A stretch of 40,664 bases of DNA from Planctomycetota bacterium (GCA_016235145.1 JACRLV010000253.1:1-40664), one strand, 5' to 3'; shown: positions 31,588 through 39,231, counted from the first letter of the stretch. Translations and numbers: made by a program. The notes: generated by a model from the sequence alone, not told the origin.

Positions 31588-31642
31588 CGTCGTTCCTCCG
31601 TTTCGACACGAACCGACGTGCTCGTTCGCGCCGGCCGGTGGT

Positions 31643-31648
31643 TATAGT
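31643..31648 (+). promoter_or_regulatory. -10 box of DHDPS-family gene
   Basis: TATAGT lies in the divergent region between the dehydrogenase and the DHDPS-family gene, giving a leader of about 36 bases. The -35 is weak, as expected if an activator is required. Confidence 0.35.
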
Positions 31649-31690
31649 AGCACCCGGCCGGTGCGGCCATCAGAAAACAGCAGGTGCGTG

Positions 31691-32602
31691 ATGTCGGCAA
31701 CATGGCGTGGCGTCTTTCCCGCGGCGACGACGCAGTTTCACGAAGACGAGCGAATCGACCTGGACGCGACGATGCGACACATCGACGTGCTGGTCGATTC
31801 GGGCATACACGGACTCGTCATGCTCGGCACGGTCGGCGAAAACGGCTCGTTGAGCGGAGACGAGAAGCTCGCGGTGATGCGCGCGGCGGTCGCGCGGGTC
31901 GGAAAGCGAGTGCCGGTGCTGGCCGGCGTAGCGGAGAACACCACCGCCGCCGCATGCCGATTTGCACGCGAGGCCCGGTCCGCGGGAGTCGACGGGCTCA
32001 TGGTGTTGCCCGCGATGATCTATCACGCCGACACGCGCGAAACGATCCACCACATGCGGGTGATCTGCGATGCGGCGGAATTGCCGGTCATGGTTTACAA
32101 CAACCCGGTCAGCTACGGCGTCGATCTCAAACCGGCGGATTTTGAGTCGCTCGCGCGCGACCCGCGCATCATCGCAATCAAGGAATCCAGCGACGACCCC
32201 CGACGGATCGCTGAGCTGCGGCGGCTGTATGGCGATCGGTTCGCGCTGTTCTGCGGCGTGGACAATCTCGTTTTGGAGTCGTTCGCGGTCGGGGCGACGG
32301 GCTGGATATCGGGGCTGGTCAACGCGTTTCCGCGCGAGAACGCGGCGTTGTGGCGGCTGCTGGAGCGCGGCGCCTTCGAGCGGGCGCGCGAGCTGTACGC
32401 GTGGTATCTGCCGCTGCTGCGGCTCGACACGCTGCCGAAGCTGGTGCAGTACATCAAGCTCGCGATGCAGGAGGTCGGCCTGGGCCGCGAAACGTGCCGG
32501 GCACCGCGCCTCCGGCTGGACGGCACGGAGCGGGAAGAGGTCGTCGGCTTGATTCGCGCGGCGATCCGCACGCGTCCCGACCTGTCGGCAATCTTGCGAT
32601 AG
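31691..32602 (+). CDS. DHDPS/NAL-family aldolase or dehydratase
   Basis: A 303-residue TIM-barrel class I aldolase-type enzyme of the dihydrodipicolinate synthase family. Catalytic features are intact: GTVGENGSLS (46-55, the counterpart of GTTGE), the proton-relay Tyr136 in MVYNNP, and Schiff-base Lys164 in IAIKESS. Lysine-pathway DapA is unlikely given the neighbour. A keto-deoxy sugar-acid dehydratase or a pyrroline-4-hydroxy-2-carboxylate deaminase would yield ketoglutaric semialdehyde for the divergent dehydrogenase. ATG 31691 follows AGGTG; GTG 31688 is an alternative. It is probably expressed with the dehydrogenase from the shared region. Confidence 0.87.
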   Translation: MSATWRGVFPAATTQFHEDERIDLDATMRHIDVLVDSGIHGLVMLGTVGENGSLSGDEKLAVMRAAVARVGKRVPVLAGVAENTTAAACRFAREARSAGVDGLMVLPAMIYHADTRETIHHMRVICDAAELPVMVYNNPVSYGVDLKPADFESLARDPRIIAIKESSDDPRRIAELRRLYGDRFALFCGVDNLVLESFAVGATGWISGLVNAFPRENAALWRLLERGAFERARELYAWYLPLLRLDTLPKLVQYIKLAMQEVGLGRETCRAPRLRLDGTEREEVVGLIRAAIRTRPDLSAILR

Positions 32603-32695
32603 TGCTGTTCGTCCGACCGTCATCACCCGGCTGGCGCCCTCCGCGGCCTTGGGCGCAACAGCTTGAATTTTCGATCGAAAGCCCCGAATTTCCTG

Positions 32696-32724
32696 TTTCG
32701 ATTCGCCTCCGCGGGTCGTAAACT
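32696..32724 (+). promoter_or_regulatory. probable promoter of caspase-like lipoprotein gene
   Basis: TTTCGA (32696-32701) and TAAACT (32719-32724) are 17 bases apart. The match to sigma-70 consensus is moderate. The leader would be about 62 bases and includes GGAGGAA before the ATG. Confidence 0.4.
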
Positions 32725-32792
32725 GAACGAACCGGGCATTTCGAAAGCACGTGGACCGCGACTGCGGCGGACACCAAGCCGGAGGAACTGAG

Positions 32793-34442
32793 ATGAAATG
32801 GCGATTCTCACTTGCATTCGTGTTTGCGGTCGGAGCGTTGCTGATCGGCGGTTGCCCGGACACCTCGTCGACCGACCCGGGCGGCGACGAGATTCCCGCC
32901 ATGTCCACGATCCAACGGCAGATGCCCGTCTCGGATTTCGAGTCGCTCGCCGAGTCCGATGCCGATCTGAAGTCGATCATCTCCTTCGCCCAAGCCGCGT
33001 TCGGGGCAGGGGCTGCGATTGAGGCGGGGATCGTCGGCGAAACCTCCGGCGCGCAGATCACGTGGATCGCGTATGCGGCCAGCGGCGATCCCGTCGTGGT
33101 CGCGCGGCACTGTGAGGACGGGGACTGCGTTTCGGGCGTGGTGCTGCCGAATTCAGCGGACGGCGACGTCGGCTGGTATGGGCCGCGCGGCGCGATTCGA
33201 ATCCGCCAGGTTCCCGAGCCGTTTCTGCTGCGCGTCTACACCAACGAGGCCGATCCGGACGGCAGTTCGGACATCGCGCCTGACGACTTCTCATCGCTGG
33301 TCGCGCGGGTGCGCTCCGCGCCCGTAATGCCGCAAACCGCGAAACGCCGCCTGGCCGCCGCCGCGGATCGCGAGCGTGAATTCCATGTTGCGTCGGCGTT
33401 CGGCAGTTTCTTTTCGTTCGAGGGTTCTTCGTTTTCCGACCTGCTCGCGAGCATGGACGGTGTGGGTTTCACGACGACGGAACTGCACAAGCACGCCGGA
33501 CCGGTTGAGGCGGACGCGCTTCTGAAATCGCGCGGACCTGACGACGTGCTGGTCTTTTATGGACACGGAGACGTATCGGCATCCAAGGGCCGTGCGACCG
33601 GAATGTCGCTGAACCGTTTCTACATTGGGTCCAAACACTATCCGGCGGAGCATGCGGCGCAGATGCTCGACGCCAATCCGAACGGTGGCCCGGGAATGGT
33701 GTTTTTGGCGGGTTGTCAGACGGGCGACCTGGTGAACGATCTGGACGGCCCCAACCGAATCATCATTGGATTCTCGAAACCGCACTACGCCACGAACATC
33801 CGCAGCGCGACGAAAGCCTTTTTTGACACCTACACCGCCGGCGGCACTCTCGGCGAAGCCATTGAAAAGGTCAACCGGCTTGGAATCATGAGTTCGCACG
33901 ACGTCGCGCTGGTCGTCAACCGGCAGGCGAACCTGAACCGGAAATTCGCCGACGATCCGGCCTCGAGCCCAAGTGAGCCGGAGGATCCGCTTCCGCACGT
34001 CTATCGCGGCACGGGTTTCTTCGACGTCACCGCCACGAACAATTTCGGCAGTCGATCCACGAGAACGCTCAGCCAGACCGTGACCGTTGAGGTGCAGATC
34101 CGCGACAACAACCAAGCCACCGCGCGAATCTCCGGAACACGGGCGCTCTCGCCCGAATGTCCCTCGGGCGGCGACCCCGGCGGCGATGTCAACGAAATCA
34201 GCCTCAACTTCTCGACCGACTGGTCGGGCCAGTGGCAGGGATCGCCCACGAACGGCACGGTTGATCTCCATTTCACGGATCAATCGATCGATTTCGTAAT
34301 TTCGTGCACCTTCACCGATGCCAATATCTCGGGGCACGGCGAGTGGACCGGCACCTACGGCACGCCGACCTGCACGACCGTCACGACGACGCAACACAAC
34401 GTCTGGAGCTTCAGCAACTTGTCGCGCTCGGTTGGACCCTGA
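32793..34442 (+). CDS. lipoprotein with caspase-like (clan CD) peptidase domain
   Basis: A 549-residue predicted lipoprotein: signal peptide with lipobox LIGGC (lipid-modified Cys21). The central region resembles a caspase-haemoglobinase fold (CHAT/C14/C25-like): DVLVFYGHGD supplies the catalytic His258 at a strand end, and GMVFLAGCQTGDLV supplies Cys308 in the expected AxxC setting. These two form the clan CD dyad. Between them a loop reads GMSLNRFYIGS. The C-terminal part from about 400 is beta-rich (VTVEVQIRDNNQATARI and later strands) without a recognised domain. It would sit on a membrane facing the periplasm or outside and may cleave exported proteins. GGAGGAA precedes ATG 32793. Catalysis is inferred from motifs alone. 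Confidence 0.75.
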   Translation: MKWRFSLAFVFAVGALLIGGCPDTSSTDPGGDEIPAMSTIQRQMPVSDFESLAESDADLKSIISFAQAAFGAGAAIEAGIVGETSGAQITWIAYAASGDPVVVARHCEDGDCVSGVVLPNSADGDVGWYGPRGAIRIRQVPEPFLLRVYTNEADPDGSSDIAPDDFSSLVARVRSAPVMPQTAKRRLAAAADREREFHVASAFGSFFSFEGSSFSDLLASMDGVGFTTTELHKHAGPVEADALLKSRGPDDVLVFYGHGDVSASKGRATGMSLNRFYIGSKHYPAEHAAQMLDANPNGGPGMVFLAGCQTGDLVNDLDGPNRIIIGFSKPHYATNIRSATKAFFDTYTAGGTLGEAIEKVNRLGIMSSHDVALVVNRQANLNRKFADDPASSPSEPEDPLPHVYRGTGFFDVTATNNFGSRSTRTLSQTVTVEVQIRDNNQATARISGTRALSPECPSGGDPGGDVNEISLNFSTDWSGQWQGSPTNGTVDLHFTDQSIDFVISCTFTDANISGHGEWTGTYGTPTCTTVTTTQHNVWSFSNLSRSVGP

Positions 34443-34453
34443 TTGCGGTCAGC

Positions 34454-34549
34454 AGTCCGTTGAAAAATGTACCGCAGCCGCCCTCGGCTGCTGTGTTTCT
34501 CGATAAGTCCGACGATCGCGGAGGGTCGGAACGGATTTTTCAACGGACT
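34454..34549. repeat. 96-bp element with 15-bp perfect terminal inverted repeats
   Basis: AGTCCGTTGAAAAAT (34454-34468) is perfectly inverted at 34535-34549. Inside lie GCAGCCG/CGGCTGC stem arms (34473-34490). The poly-A/T ends and compact size resemble a non-autonomous mobile element or long hairpin terminator after the lipoprotein gene. No transposase is present. Confidence 0.7.
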
Positions 34550-34611
34550 CTCAGGCATCGCTTTCTTCCGGCGCGAAAGAACCGAAAACCCGCCGGTGCG
34601 CGGGAATTGTC

Positions 34612-34640
34612 TTGATCGCCGCGCCGCCGTGCCCTAGAGT
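34612..34640 (+). promoter_or_regulatory. sigma-70-type promoter
   Basis: TTGATC (34612-34617) and TAGAGT (34635-34640) are separated by exactly 17 bases, ahead of the exported dockerin protein at 34689. Confidence 0.55.
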
Positions 34641-34688
34641 CAGACTCGGCAAGAAGCCCCTTTTTTCGCGGTTTTTCGGAGGTTTCCC

Positions 34689-36107
34689 ATGTACGCGTTT
34701 CCGCGCCTCGCTTTCAGCGTCGCCGCCGGCGCCGTCGCAGCGTCCGCCGAGACGATCACCCTCTCCCCGCTGGTGCTCGACAACCAGGAAGTGCCGGAGA
34801 TCGGGTTCGTCACGTCGATCGACAATCTCGCGATCAACGATCATGGCCAGTGGATCGTGGAGGTGGACACGGACTTTCCCGACACCAACACGGACGGAGC
34901 CCTGATCCGCACAGGCTCGCCATATTTGCGCGAGGGCGACGCGCTCGCCGCCCCCGCAGGGACGAACATCGATTCTTTCGATTCCGTCACGCTCAACAAC
35001 TCCGGCCAGAGCGGCTGGAATTTCTTCCTGGGCAACGCCACCACGGGGACCGATTCCGGAATCTTCTGGGGCGATCAGTTGGTGATCCAGGAAGGCGATC
35101 TCTCCGCCGCGCCGCAGTTTTCGCCCGGCACGCCGTACATCGGCTTCTTCGAAGTGAAGATCAACAACGCCAACGACATGATGGTCCTGGCGTCGGTGGA
35201 CGATCCCGTGATCGCAACGACCGTGGATCGGGCTCTGGTTCATCTCACGCTCAACCCGGACGGTTCGCTGGCCGGCGAGGATGTGCTCTACAAAGAGGGC
35301 GATGTGCTGCCCGGCCAGGTCGAGGCGGTCGCGGATTTTCTGACCGGCCCGCACAACTTCGCATTCAACGACGCCGGCCAGACGATGTTCGTCGCCGATC
35401 TCACCGGCGACACGACGCATGATCTGGCGGTCTACATCGACTCCACGCGGATTGCGCAGGAAGGCGAGCCGTCGCCCGTGACGGGCCGCAACTGGTCGAG
35501 CCTCGGCACGGCCCGCGTCGGCCTGAACCGCTTCGGGCAATTCGTTCATACCGGCACGCTCGCCGGCGACACCGCAACGGACAACGTGATCGTGTCGAGC
35601 CGCGGCGTCGTGAAGCAGGAGGGCGATCCGATCGGCGCGTTCACTTTCACCGGCTTCGGCTCCGGGCCCGTGCTGATCAGCGACCAGGGCCGGGTTCTCT
35701 GGTACGGCGCATGGAACGACGTCTCGACCACGAACGAAGGGTTATTTCTGGATGACACGCTGCTGGTGCACGAAGGCGTGACCACCGTCGAGGGAGTGGT
35801 CGTGCAGACATTGCGCGGAATTCAGGACGGATATGCAATGAGCGCCAACGGGCGCTACGTCATCTTCGAAGCGACATTGGCGGACGGACGCGACGGGGCC
35901 TTCCAGATCGAGTTGAGCGCGTGTCCGGGCGAGATTGCCGGCGACTCGATGACCGACTTGAGCGACCTCGCCGCGCTGCTGGCCAGCTTCGGATCGTGCG
36001 CGGGACAGTCGAACTTCGTCGTGGCGGCGGACCTGGATTTTGACGGCTGCATCACGTTGAGCGACCTGGCGACGCTGCTCTCCGCCTTCGGCTTGCCGTG
36101 TCCGTGA
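34689..36107 (+). CDS. exported repeat protein with C-terminal dockerin-type tail
   Basis: A 472-residue exported protein. Residues 1-20 are a signal peptide (LAFSVAAGAVAASA). The body contains related beta units with recurring phrases such as IDNLAINDHGQWIV, ..EGDALAAPAG, VTLNNSGQSGW, VIQEGD, FAFNDAGQTMFVADLTG and LISDQGRVLWYG. The pattern (N-x-x-G-x plus a strand) suggests a beta-propeller or similar. The C-terminus has two loops, GDSMTDLSDLAALLASFG and ADLDFDGCITLSDLATLLSA, of the Cys-containing planctomycete dockerin type. GGAGG lies before the ATG. A role at the cell surface or in extracellular matrix is inferred. Confidence 0.8.
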   Translation: MYAFPRLAFSVAAGAVAASAETITLSPLVLDNQEVPEIGFVTSIDNLAINDHGQWIVEVDTDFPDTNTDGALIRTGSPYLREGDALAAPAGTNIDSFDSVTLNNSGQSGWNFFLGNATTGTDSGIFWGDQLVIQEGDLSAAPQFSPGTPYIGFFEVKINNANDMMVLASVDDPVIATTVDRALVHLTLNPDGSLAGEDVLYKEGDVLPGQVEAVADFLTGPHNFAFNDAGQTMFVADLTGDTTHDLAVYIDSTRIAQEGEPSPVTGRNWSSLGTARVGLNRFGQFVHTGTLAGDTATDNVIVSSRGVVKQEGDPIGAFTFTGFGSGPVLISDQGRVLWYGAWNDVSTTNEGLFLDDTLLVHEGVTTVEGVVVQTLRGIQDGYAMSANGRYVIFEATLADGRDGAFQIELSACPGEIAGDSMTDLSDLAALLASFGSCAGQSNFVVAADLDFDGCITLSDLATLLSAFGLPCP

Positions 36108-36127
36108 TCCGGCCGGTGCGGAATTCG

Positions 36128-36167
36128 TCGGCCTGCGCGGCGCTCCGGGGCGCCGCGCGCAGGCCGA
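36128..36167 (+). terminator. strong GC hairpin after the exported repeat protein gene
   Basis: TCGGCCTGCGCGGCGC (36128-36143) pairs with 36150-36167 over 16 bp with a two-base bulge and loop TCCGGG. No U-run follows, so it may stop transcription with Rho or simply stabilise the 3' end. Confidence 0.5.
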
Positions 36168-36370
36168 CCCTGAATCGCTCCGTTGCGGAGCATTCGACAA
36201 TCCCGCGATAGAGCGATTCGACCCGAAGAGTCGCTCGCGCCGCGCGCGGCGTCGCCGTGGCGGTTCGACAGGATGCGATGGACTGGATCAACGTGCGAAC
36301 CGGTGAAGCGGCAAGCACCGGCGCTACCTACGGCGGACCTCACACGGCCGGCCCGCCGGCGTCCGCCGGA

Positions 36371-36664
36371 CTATTTGGCGGTGTCGTCGGGACTGGCCCC
36401 GTCCGAGCCGCCGCTATCCGAGTCGGACTGATCTTCCTGATCGTCGCCGCCCTCCTGCTCGTCATCGCCATCCTCGTGCGAACCGCCGCCGGAATGTGAG
36501 CCGGCGTTCTGGTTGACGTGGATGTTGACGGAGCCCTGGAAGCTGCCCAAGGATGCGAGCAGCGAATCGAGGCTCGATTGATCGAGTGAGCAACTGGCGA
36601 CCTGGGCGCTGAACAATGCACTGCCGGCCAACGCGAGACGACGCATTCCGACTAACCGTTTCAT
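36371..36664 (-). CDS. small exported acidic low-complexity protein
   Basis: A 97-residue protein with a signal peptide (MRRLALAGSALFSAQVAS) and a cysteine near its end (CSLDQSS), which could be a lipoprotein site. A helical stretch SLDSLLASLGSFQGSVNIHV follows, then a strongly acidic Asp/Glu/Gly/Ser tail (about 55-97). GGGAGAA lies six bases before ATG 36664. The plan matches the small protein at 21660. Function is unknown; calcium or matrix binding by the acidic tail is speculative. It is divergent from the exported protein at 37025, with a parS site between. Confidence 0.62.
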   Translation of the reverse strand: MKRLVGMRRLALAGSALFSAQVASCSLDQSSLDSLLASLGSFQGSVNIHVNQNAGSHSGGGSHEDGDDEQEGGDDQEDQSDSDSGGSDGASPDDTAK

Positions 36665-36822
36665 AAGGATTCTCCCGCCCCTTCTCGTGCGAATATGCAA
36701 TTCACTCTTCGCGTTGCAAACCGACGATCACAGGCGTCCGAGAAATGCCCGTGCAGCAACGGCGCAGTGGGTTTGAGAACTGATAAGTCAGCGCAAATTC
36801 TGCTTCGCAAGCAGCGCGGCGG

Positions 36823-36838
36823 TGTTTCACGTGAAACG
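36823..36838. promoter_or_regulatory. parS: parS centromere site (ParB binding)
   Basis: TGTTTCACGTGAAACG matches the widely conserved parS consensus TGTTTCACGTGAAACA at 15 of 16 positions, and its inner 14 bases form a perfect palindrome. It lies in the 360-base divergent region between two exported-protein genes, away from parAB. ParB nucleates here to load condensin and segregate origins; such sites cluster near the replication origin. One site was seen in the window. Confidence 0.82.
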
Positions 36839-36968
36839 GATTTGCGGCGCGAAAACCTGCGCGAAAGTCAAGGTCCGCTTGGCGTTGCGCGGAACTGAGC
36901 TGCTGGCGCCGCGGACGCGCGCGTGGGCTTTGAGTCGCCGCCCGGCGCAACCAACGCGGCGTCTGATA

Positions 36969-36997
36969 TTGCTTTACGCATGGCAGACATGTAGAAT
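36969..36997 (+). promoter_or_regulatory. sigma-70-type promoter
   Basis: TTGCTT (36969-36974) and TAGAAT (36992-36997) are 17 bases apart. The transcript would begin near 37004, just before GGAGG (37013-37017). Confidence 0.6.
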
Positions 36998-37024
36998 TAG
37001 GACGCTCCCAACGGAGGCATGATC

Positions 37025-38272
37025 ATGCCTGCCAACGCGCGTTTTCCGGCGTTTGTGCTCTTGGCCGCCCTGGGCGCGCCGCCGGCGATCGCCCAGCCGG
37101 GCGAAGGACCGTTCTACCGCGTCGTGCGGATTCCTGAACCGCCAATCGGAGGCGCGTTCACCTCCTGGATGTCGCTCACGACGGACGGCGAGGTGGCTGG
37201 TCAGGATGCTCGCTGGCCGTATTTGTGGAATCCCGCGACAGGCGAGTTTCTGAATCTCTCGGATGTCGCGGACCAGCAGGGGCTGGACGGCGGCGGCATC
37301 GCGCTGGACATGTCCAATTCAGGAAGGCTGGTTGGCATTTCGCCGACGCAGCAAAACACGTGGACTTCGTGGGGCTGGACGCGCGACGACGGCATCTTCT
37401 GGATCGCCGATCTTCCGGACAGTCCCGGCACCGATTTCATCGCCGGCGCCATCAACGACCATGGAATGCTCGCGGGAATCCGACTCGGTTCGGGCGGCGG
37501 GCAAGTCTCGATTTGGGATGAAAGCCGCGGTGCGCGGGACATTCCCGCTGACAGTGCCTTTAGTGAGGTCGCCGATCTGAACAACGATAACTGGCTCGTT
37601 CTGAACGCAAACTACGGGGATGGAATGGCGACCGGGCTGTGGACGCCGGAATCCGGGTTCAATCCGCTCACCGGATTCCCCTACGAAGACTCCTTCAATT
37701 ACTCAAACGCGATCAACAACTCCGGGTGGATCGTCGGCGGGGCAAGGGACTATTGCGGCTATTGGTACGATTTCTGCACATGGCCGTTTGTGTGGACGCC
37801 GGCGGATGGTCTGCTGATTCTCTACGATGTCGCACCGAGGTATGACGATCCCGTTTACGCCGAAGCCGTCGACGTGAACGACGCCGGCGTTGTGATCGGG
37901 AACATCTATCGAGGGCTGCCGAGCTTTCAGAGTTTCGTGTGGGAAGCTGCTTCGGGCGTGCGGCTCGTGCGAGACCGGATCGATCCCTGTGAAACGCGAA
38001 ACGGCCCGATCGGCGTCGGCGTACTGCTGGCCATCAACAATGCCGGGCAGATTGTGAGCTGGCGGGGTCTCTACCAACGCGCGTTGCTGCTTTCGCCGTA
38101 CATCCGCGGCGATCTGGACGGCAGCGGGCAGGTCGAGCTCGCCGATTTGAGCGCACTGCTGCGCGGCTTCGGCAGCGACGGCGGAGCAACCTACGCCGCC
38201 GGCGACCTCGATTGCGACGCGGATGTCGATCTTCAGGACTTGGCGATCCTGCTTGCGAATTTCGGCGAGTGA
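37025..38272 (+). CDS. exported HAF-type repeat protein with C-terminal dockerin-type tail
   Basis: A 415-residue exported protein. GGAGG at 37013-37017 lies seven bases before ATG 37025 but only one base before ATG 37019, so 37025 is the start. The signal peptide ends at AIAQ. The body has repeats typical of HAF/beta-propeller-like exported proteins: AINDHGMLAGIRLGSGG, VADLNNDNWLVLNANYG, AINNSGWIVGGARD, DVNDAGVVIGNIYRG and AINNAGQIVSWRG. Two dockerin-like calcium loops close it: GDLDGSGQVELADLSALLRG and GDLDCDADVDLQDLAILLAN. It shares this tail plan with the genes at 10190 and 34689, which suggests a common export or anchoring route. The binding partner is unknown. Confidence 0.82.
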   Translation: MPANARFPAFVLLAALGAPPAIAQPGEGPFYRVVRIPEPPIGGAFTSWMSLTTDGEVAGQDARWPYLWNPATGEFLNLSDVADQQGLDGGGIALDMSNSGRLVGISPTQQNTWTSWGWTRDDGIFWIADLPDSPGTDFIAGAINDHGMLAGIRLGSGGGQVSIWDESRGARDIPADSAFSEVADLNNDNWLVLNANYGDGMATGLWTPESGFNPLTGFPYEDSFNYSNAINNSGWIVGGARDYCGYWYDFCTWPFVWTPADGLLILYDVAPRYDDPVYAEAVDVNDAGVVIGNIYRGLPSFQSFVWEAASGVRLVRDRIDPCETRNGPIGVGVLLAINNAGQIVSWRGLYQRALLLSPYIRGDLDGSGQVELADLSALLRGFGSDGGATYAAGDLDCDADVDLQDLAILLANFGE

Positions 38273-38459
38273 TCGCAGACCGGCTGCCTGACCGCGCCGA
38301 GCCGGCGGATCGTCCCGGACAAGCATCGCCTTCACTTCCGGAGACATTCAGCCCGGCAGAACACGGACGGTTTGGCGCGAGGAGCGACGCCGAAGATCGC
38401 CGGTTGGGAACCGGCGCCACAGATCAAAATCGGCACCATACGGAGTCGGCGAACAGCGG

Positions 38460-38576
38460 CTATTTCAAATTCTCCGGATTCAGCGGCGCCAGGTCCGGCA
38501 CGACGAATTGGCCGTGTTTGCGGACGAGCTGGCCGTCGAACCAGAGCTCGCCGCCGCCCACGTCGGGGGACTGCGT
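38460..38576 (-). repeat. gene-tail repeat copy A (aminopeptidase 3' end)
   Basis: This 117-bp unit reads, on the minus strand, codons for [20 protein letters not shown] then [18 protein letters not shown] and a TAG stop. It matches the last 39 codons of the M29 aminopeptidase gene (39928-40044), with about ten base changes. It is the most divergent and most distal copy. The toxin gene stop (38576-38578) abuts it. Confidence 0.88.
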
Positions 38577-38980
38577 CATCCGCGAAACGGGTTGATGATC
38601 TCCAGGCCGGGGATCGTGGTTCCCGGTGTATCCTCGGAGTACAGGCGGCTCACGCCGGCTTCCAGGCAGGCCGCGTAGAGCATCGCGTCCCAAAATGAGC
38701 ACCGCCGGTCCGCGTGCAGCGGCATGGCCCGCTCGAACACAGCGGCGGTTGGCAGAACGAGCGGCATCATTTTGAGAAGCGTCCCCAGGTGCTGCCACGC
38801 CTCGGTCGCCGTGAAGCCATCGGGTTCGAGCTTGCGCGATGCGGCGATGAACTCGCACGCGACCTGCCAGAGCAGAGCGCAATCGCCGTCTACACGAAGC
38901 AGCTCGATTGCCTGAGTTTGCCGATGCGGGTCGGTCTTGTCGCACGCGTACACGAGGACGTTCGTGTCAACGGCGTTCAT
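38576..38980 (-). CDS. PIN-domain toxin (VapC-like ribonuclease)
   Basis: A 134-residue PIN-domain endoribonuclease, the toxin of a type II pair. The four acidic active-site positions appear present: Asp in AVDTNVLVYA, Glu in ACEFIAASRK, Asp in FWDAMLYAACLEAG and Asp in YSEDTPG. It would cleave RNA (tRNA, rRNA or mRNA) when free of antitoxin. ATG 38980 (MNAVDTNVLVYAC) is preferred over GTG 38992. It overlaps the end of the antitoxin gene by 14 bases, so translation is coupled. Its stop lies at the edge of the gene-tail repeat copy A. Confidence 0.9.
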   Translation of the reverse strand: MNAVDTNVLVYACDKTDPHRQTQAIELLRVDGDCALLWQVACEFIAASRKLEPDGFTATEAWQHLGTLLKMMPLVLPTAAVFERAMPLHADRRCSFWDAMLYAACLEAGVSRLYSEDTPGTTIPGLEIINPFRG

Positions 38981-39218
38981 GCAGCTCGTCACGCGTGGGA
39001 TAGGGACGGGTCGAGCGGAAGTTCATGCGCTCAATCCCTGCGGCAAGCTCGGCCAACGCCGCCGTCCGCGCTTCGGCAGAGGGCCGCCGCATGGACTGCA
39101 CGACGACGCGCACGCGTTCGTGCTCCCGGAGATCGAGCCGATCGACAGGCTTCAGCACGCCGTCGGCGTAGACCGCCTCGGTGACCTGAATGCCGCTGGT
39201 GGAGCCGTTATGAGCCAT
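38967..39218 (-). CDS. AF2212-like (DUF104) antitoxin
   Basis: An 83-residue antitoxin. ITEAVYADGVLKPVDRLDLR-type sequence with EHERVRVVVQ forms the beta-hairpin seen in AF2212/DUF104 antitoxins (VYxxGVLKPLxxLDLxExxxV), here written as VTEAVYADGVLKPVDRLDLR. The C-terminal helical half (ARTAALAELAAGIERMNFRS) would wrap the PIN toxin. It comes first in the pair, as usual. TATAAT on the minus strand ends seven bases before the ATG with no Shine-Dalgarno, so the message may be leaderless. The unit is flanked by gene-tail repeats on both sides. Confidence 0.88.
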   Translation of the reverse strand: MAHNGSTSGIQVTEAVYADGVLKPVDRLDLREHERVRVVVQSMRRPSAEARTAALAELAAGIERMNFRSTRPYPTRDELHERR

Positions 39219-39225
39219 CTTTCAC

Positions 39226-39231
39226 ATTATA
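39226..39231 (-). promoter_or_regulatory. consensus -10 box of the toxin-antitoxin pair
   Basis: A perfect TATAAT on the minus strand ends seven bases before the antitoxin ATG, so the first transcribed base should be at or next to the start codon. Confidence 0.6.
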
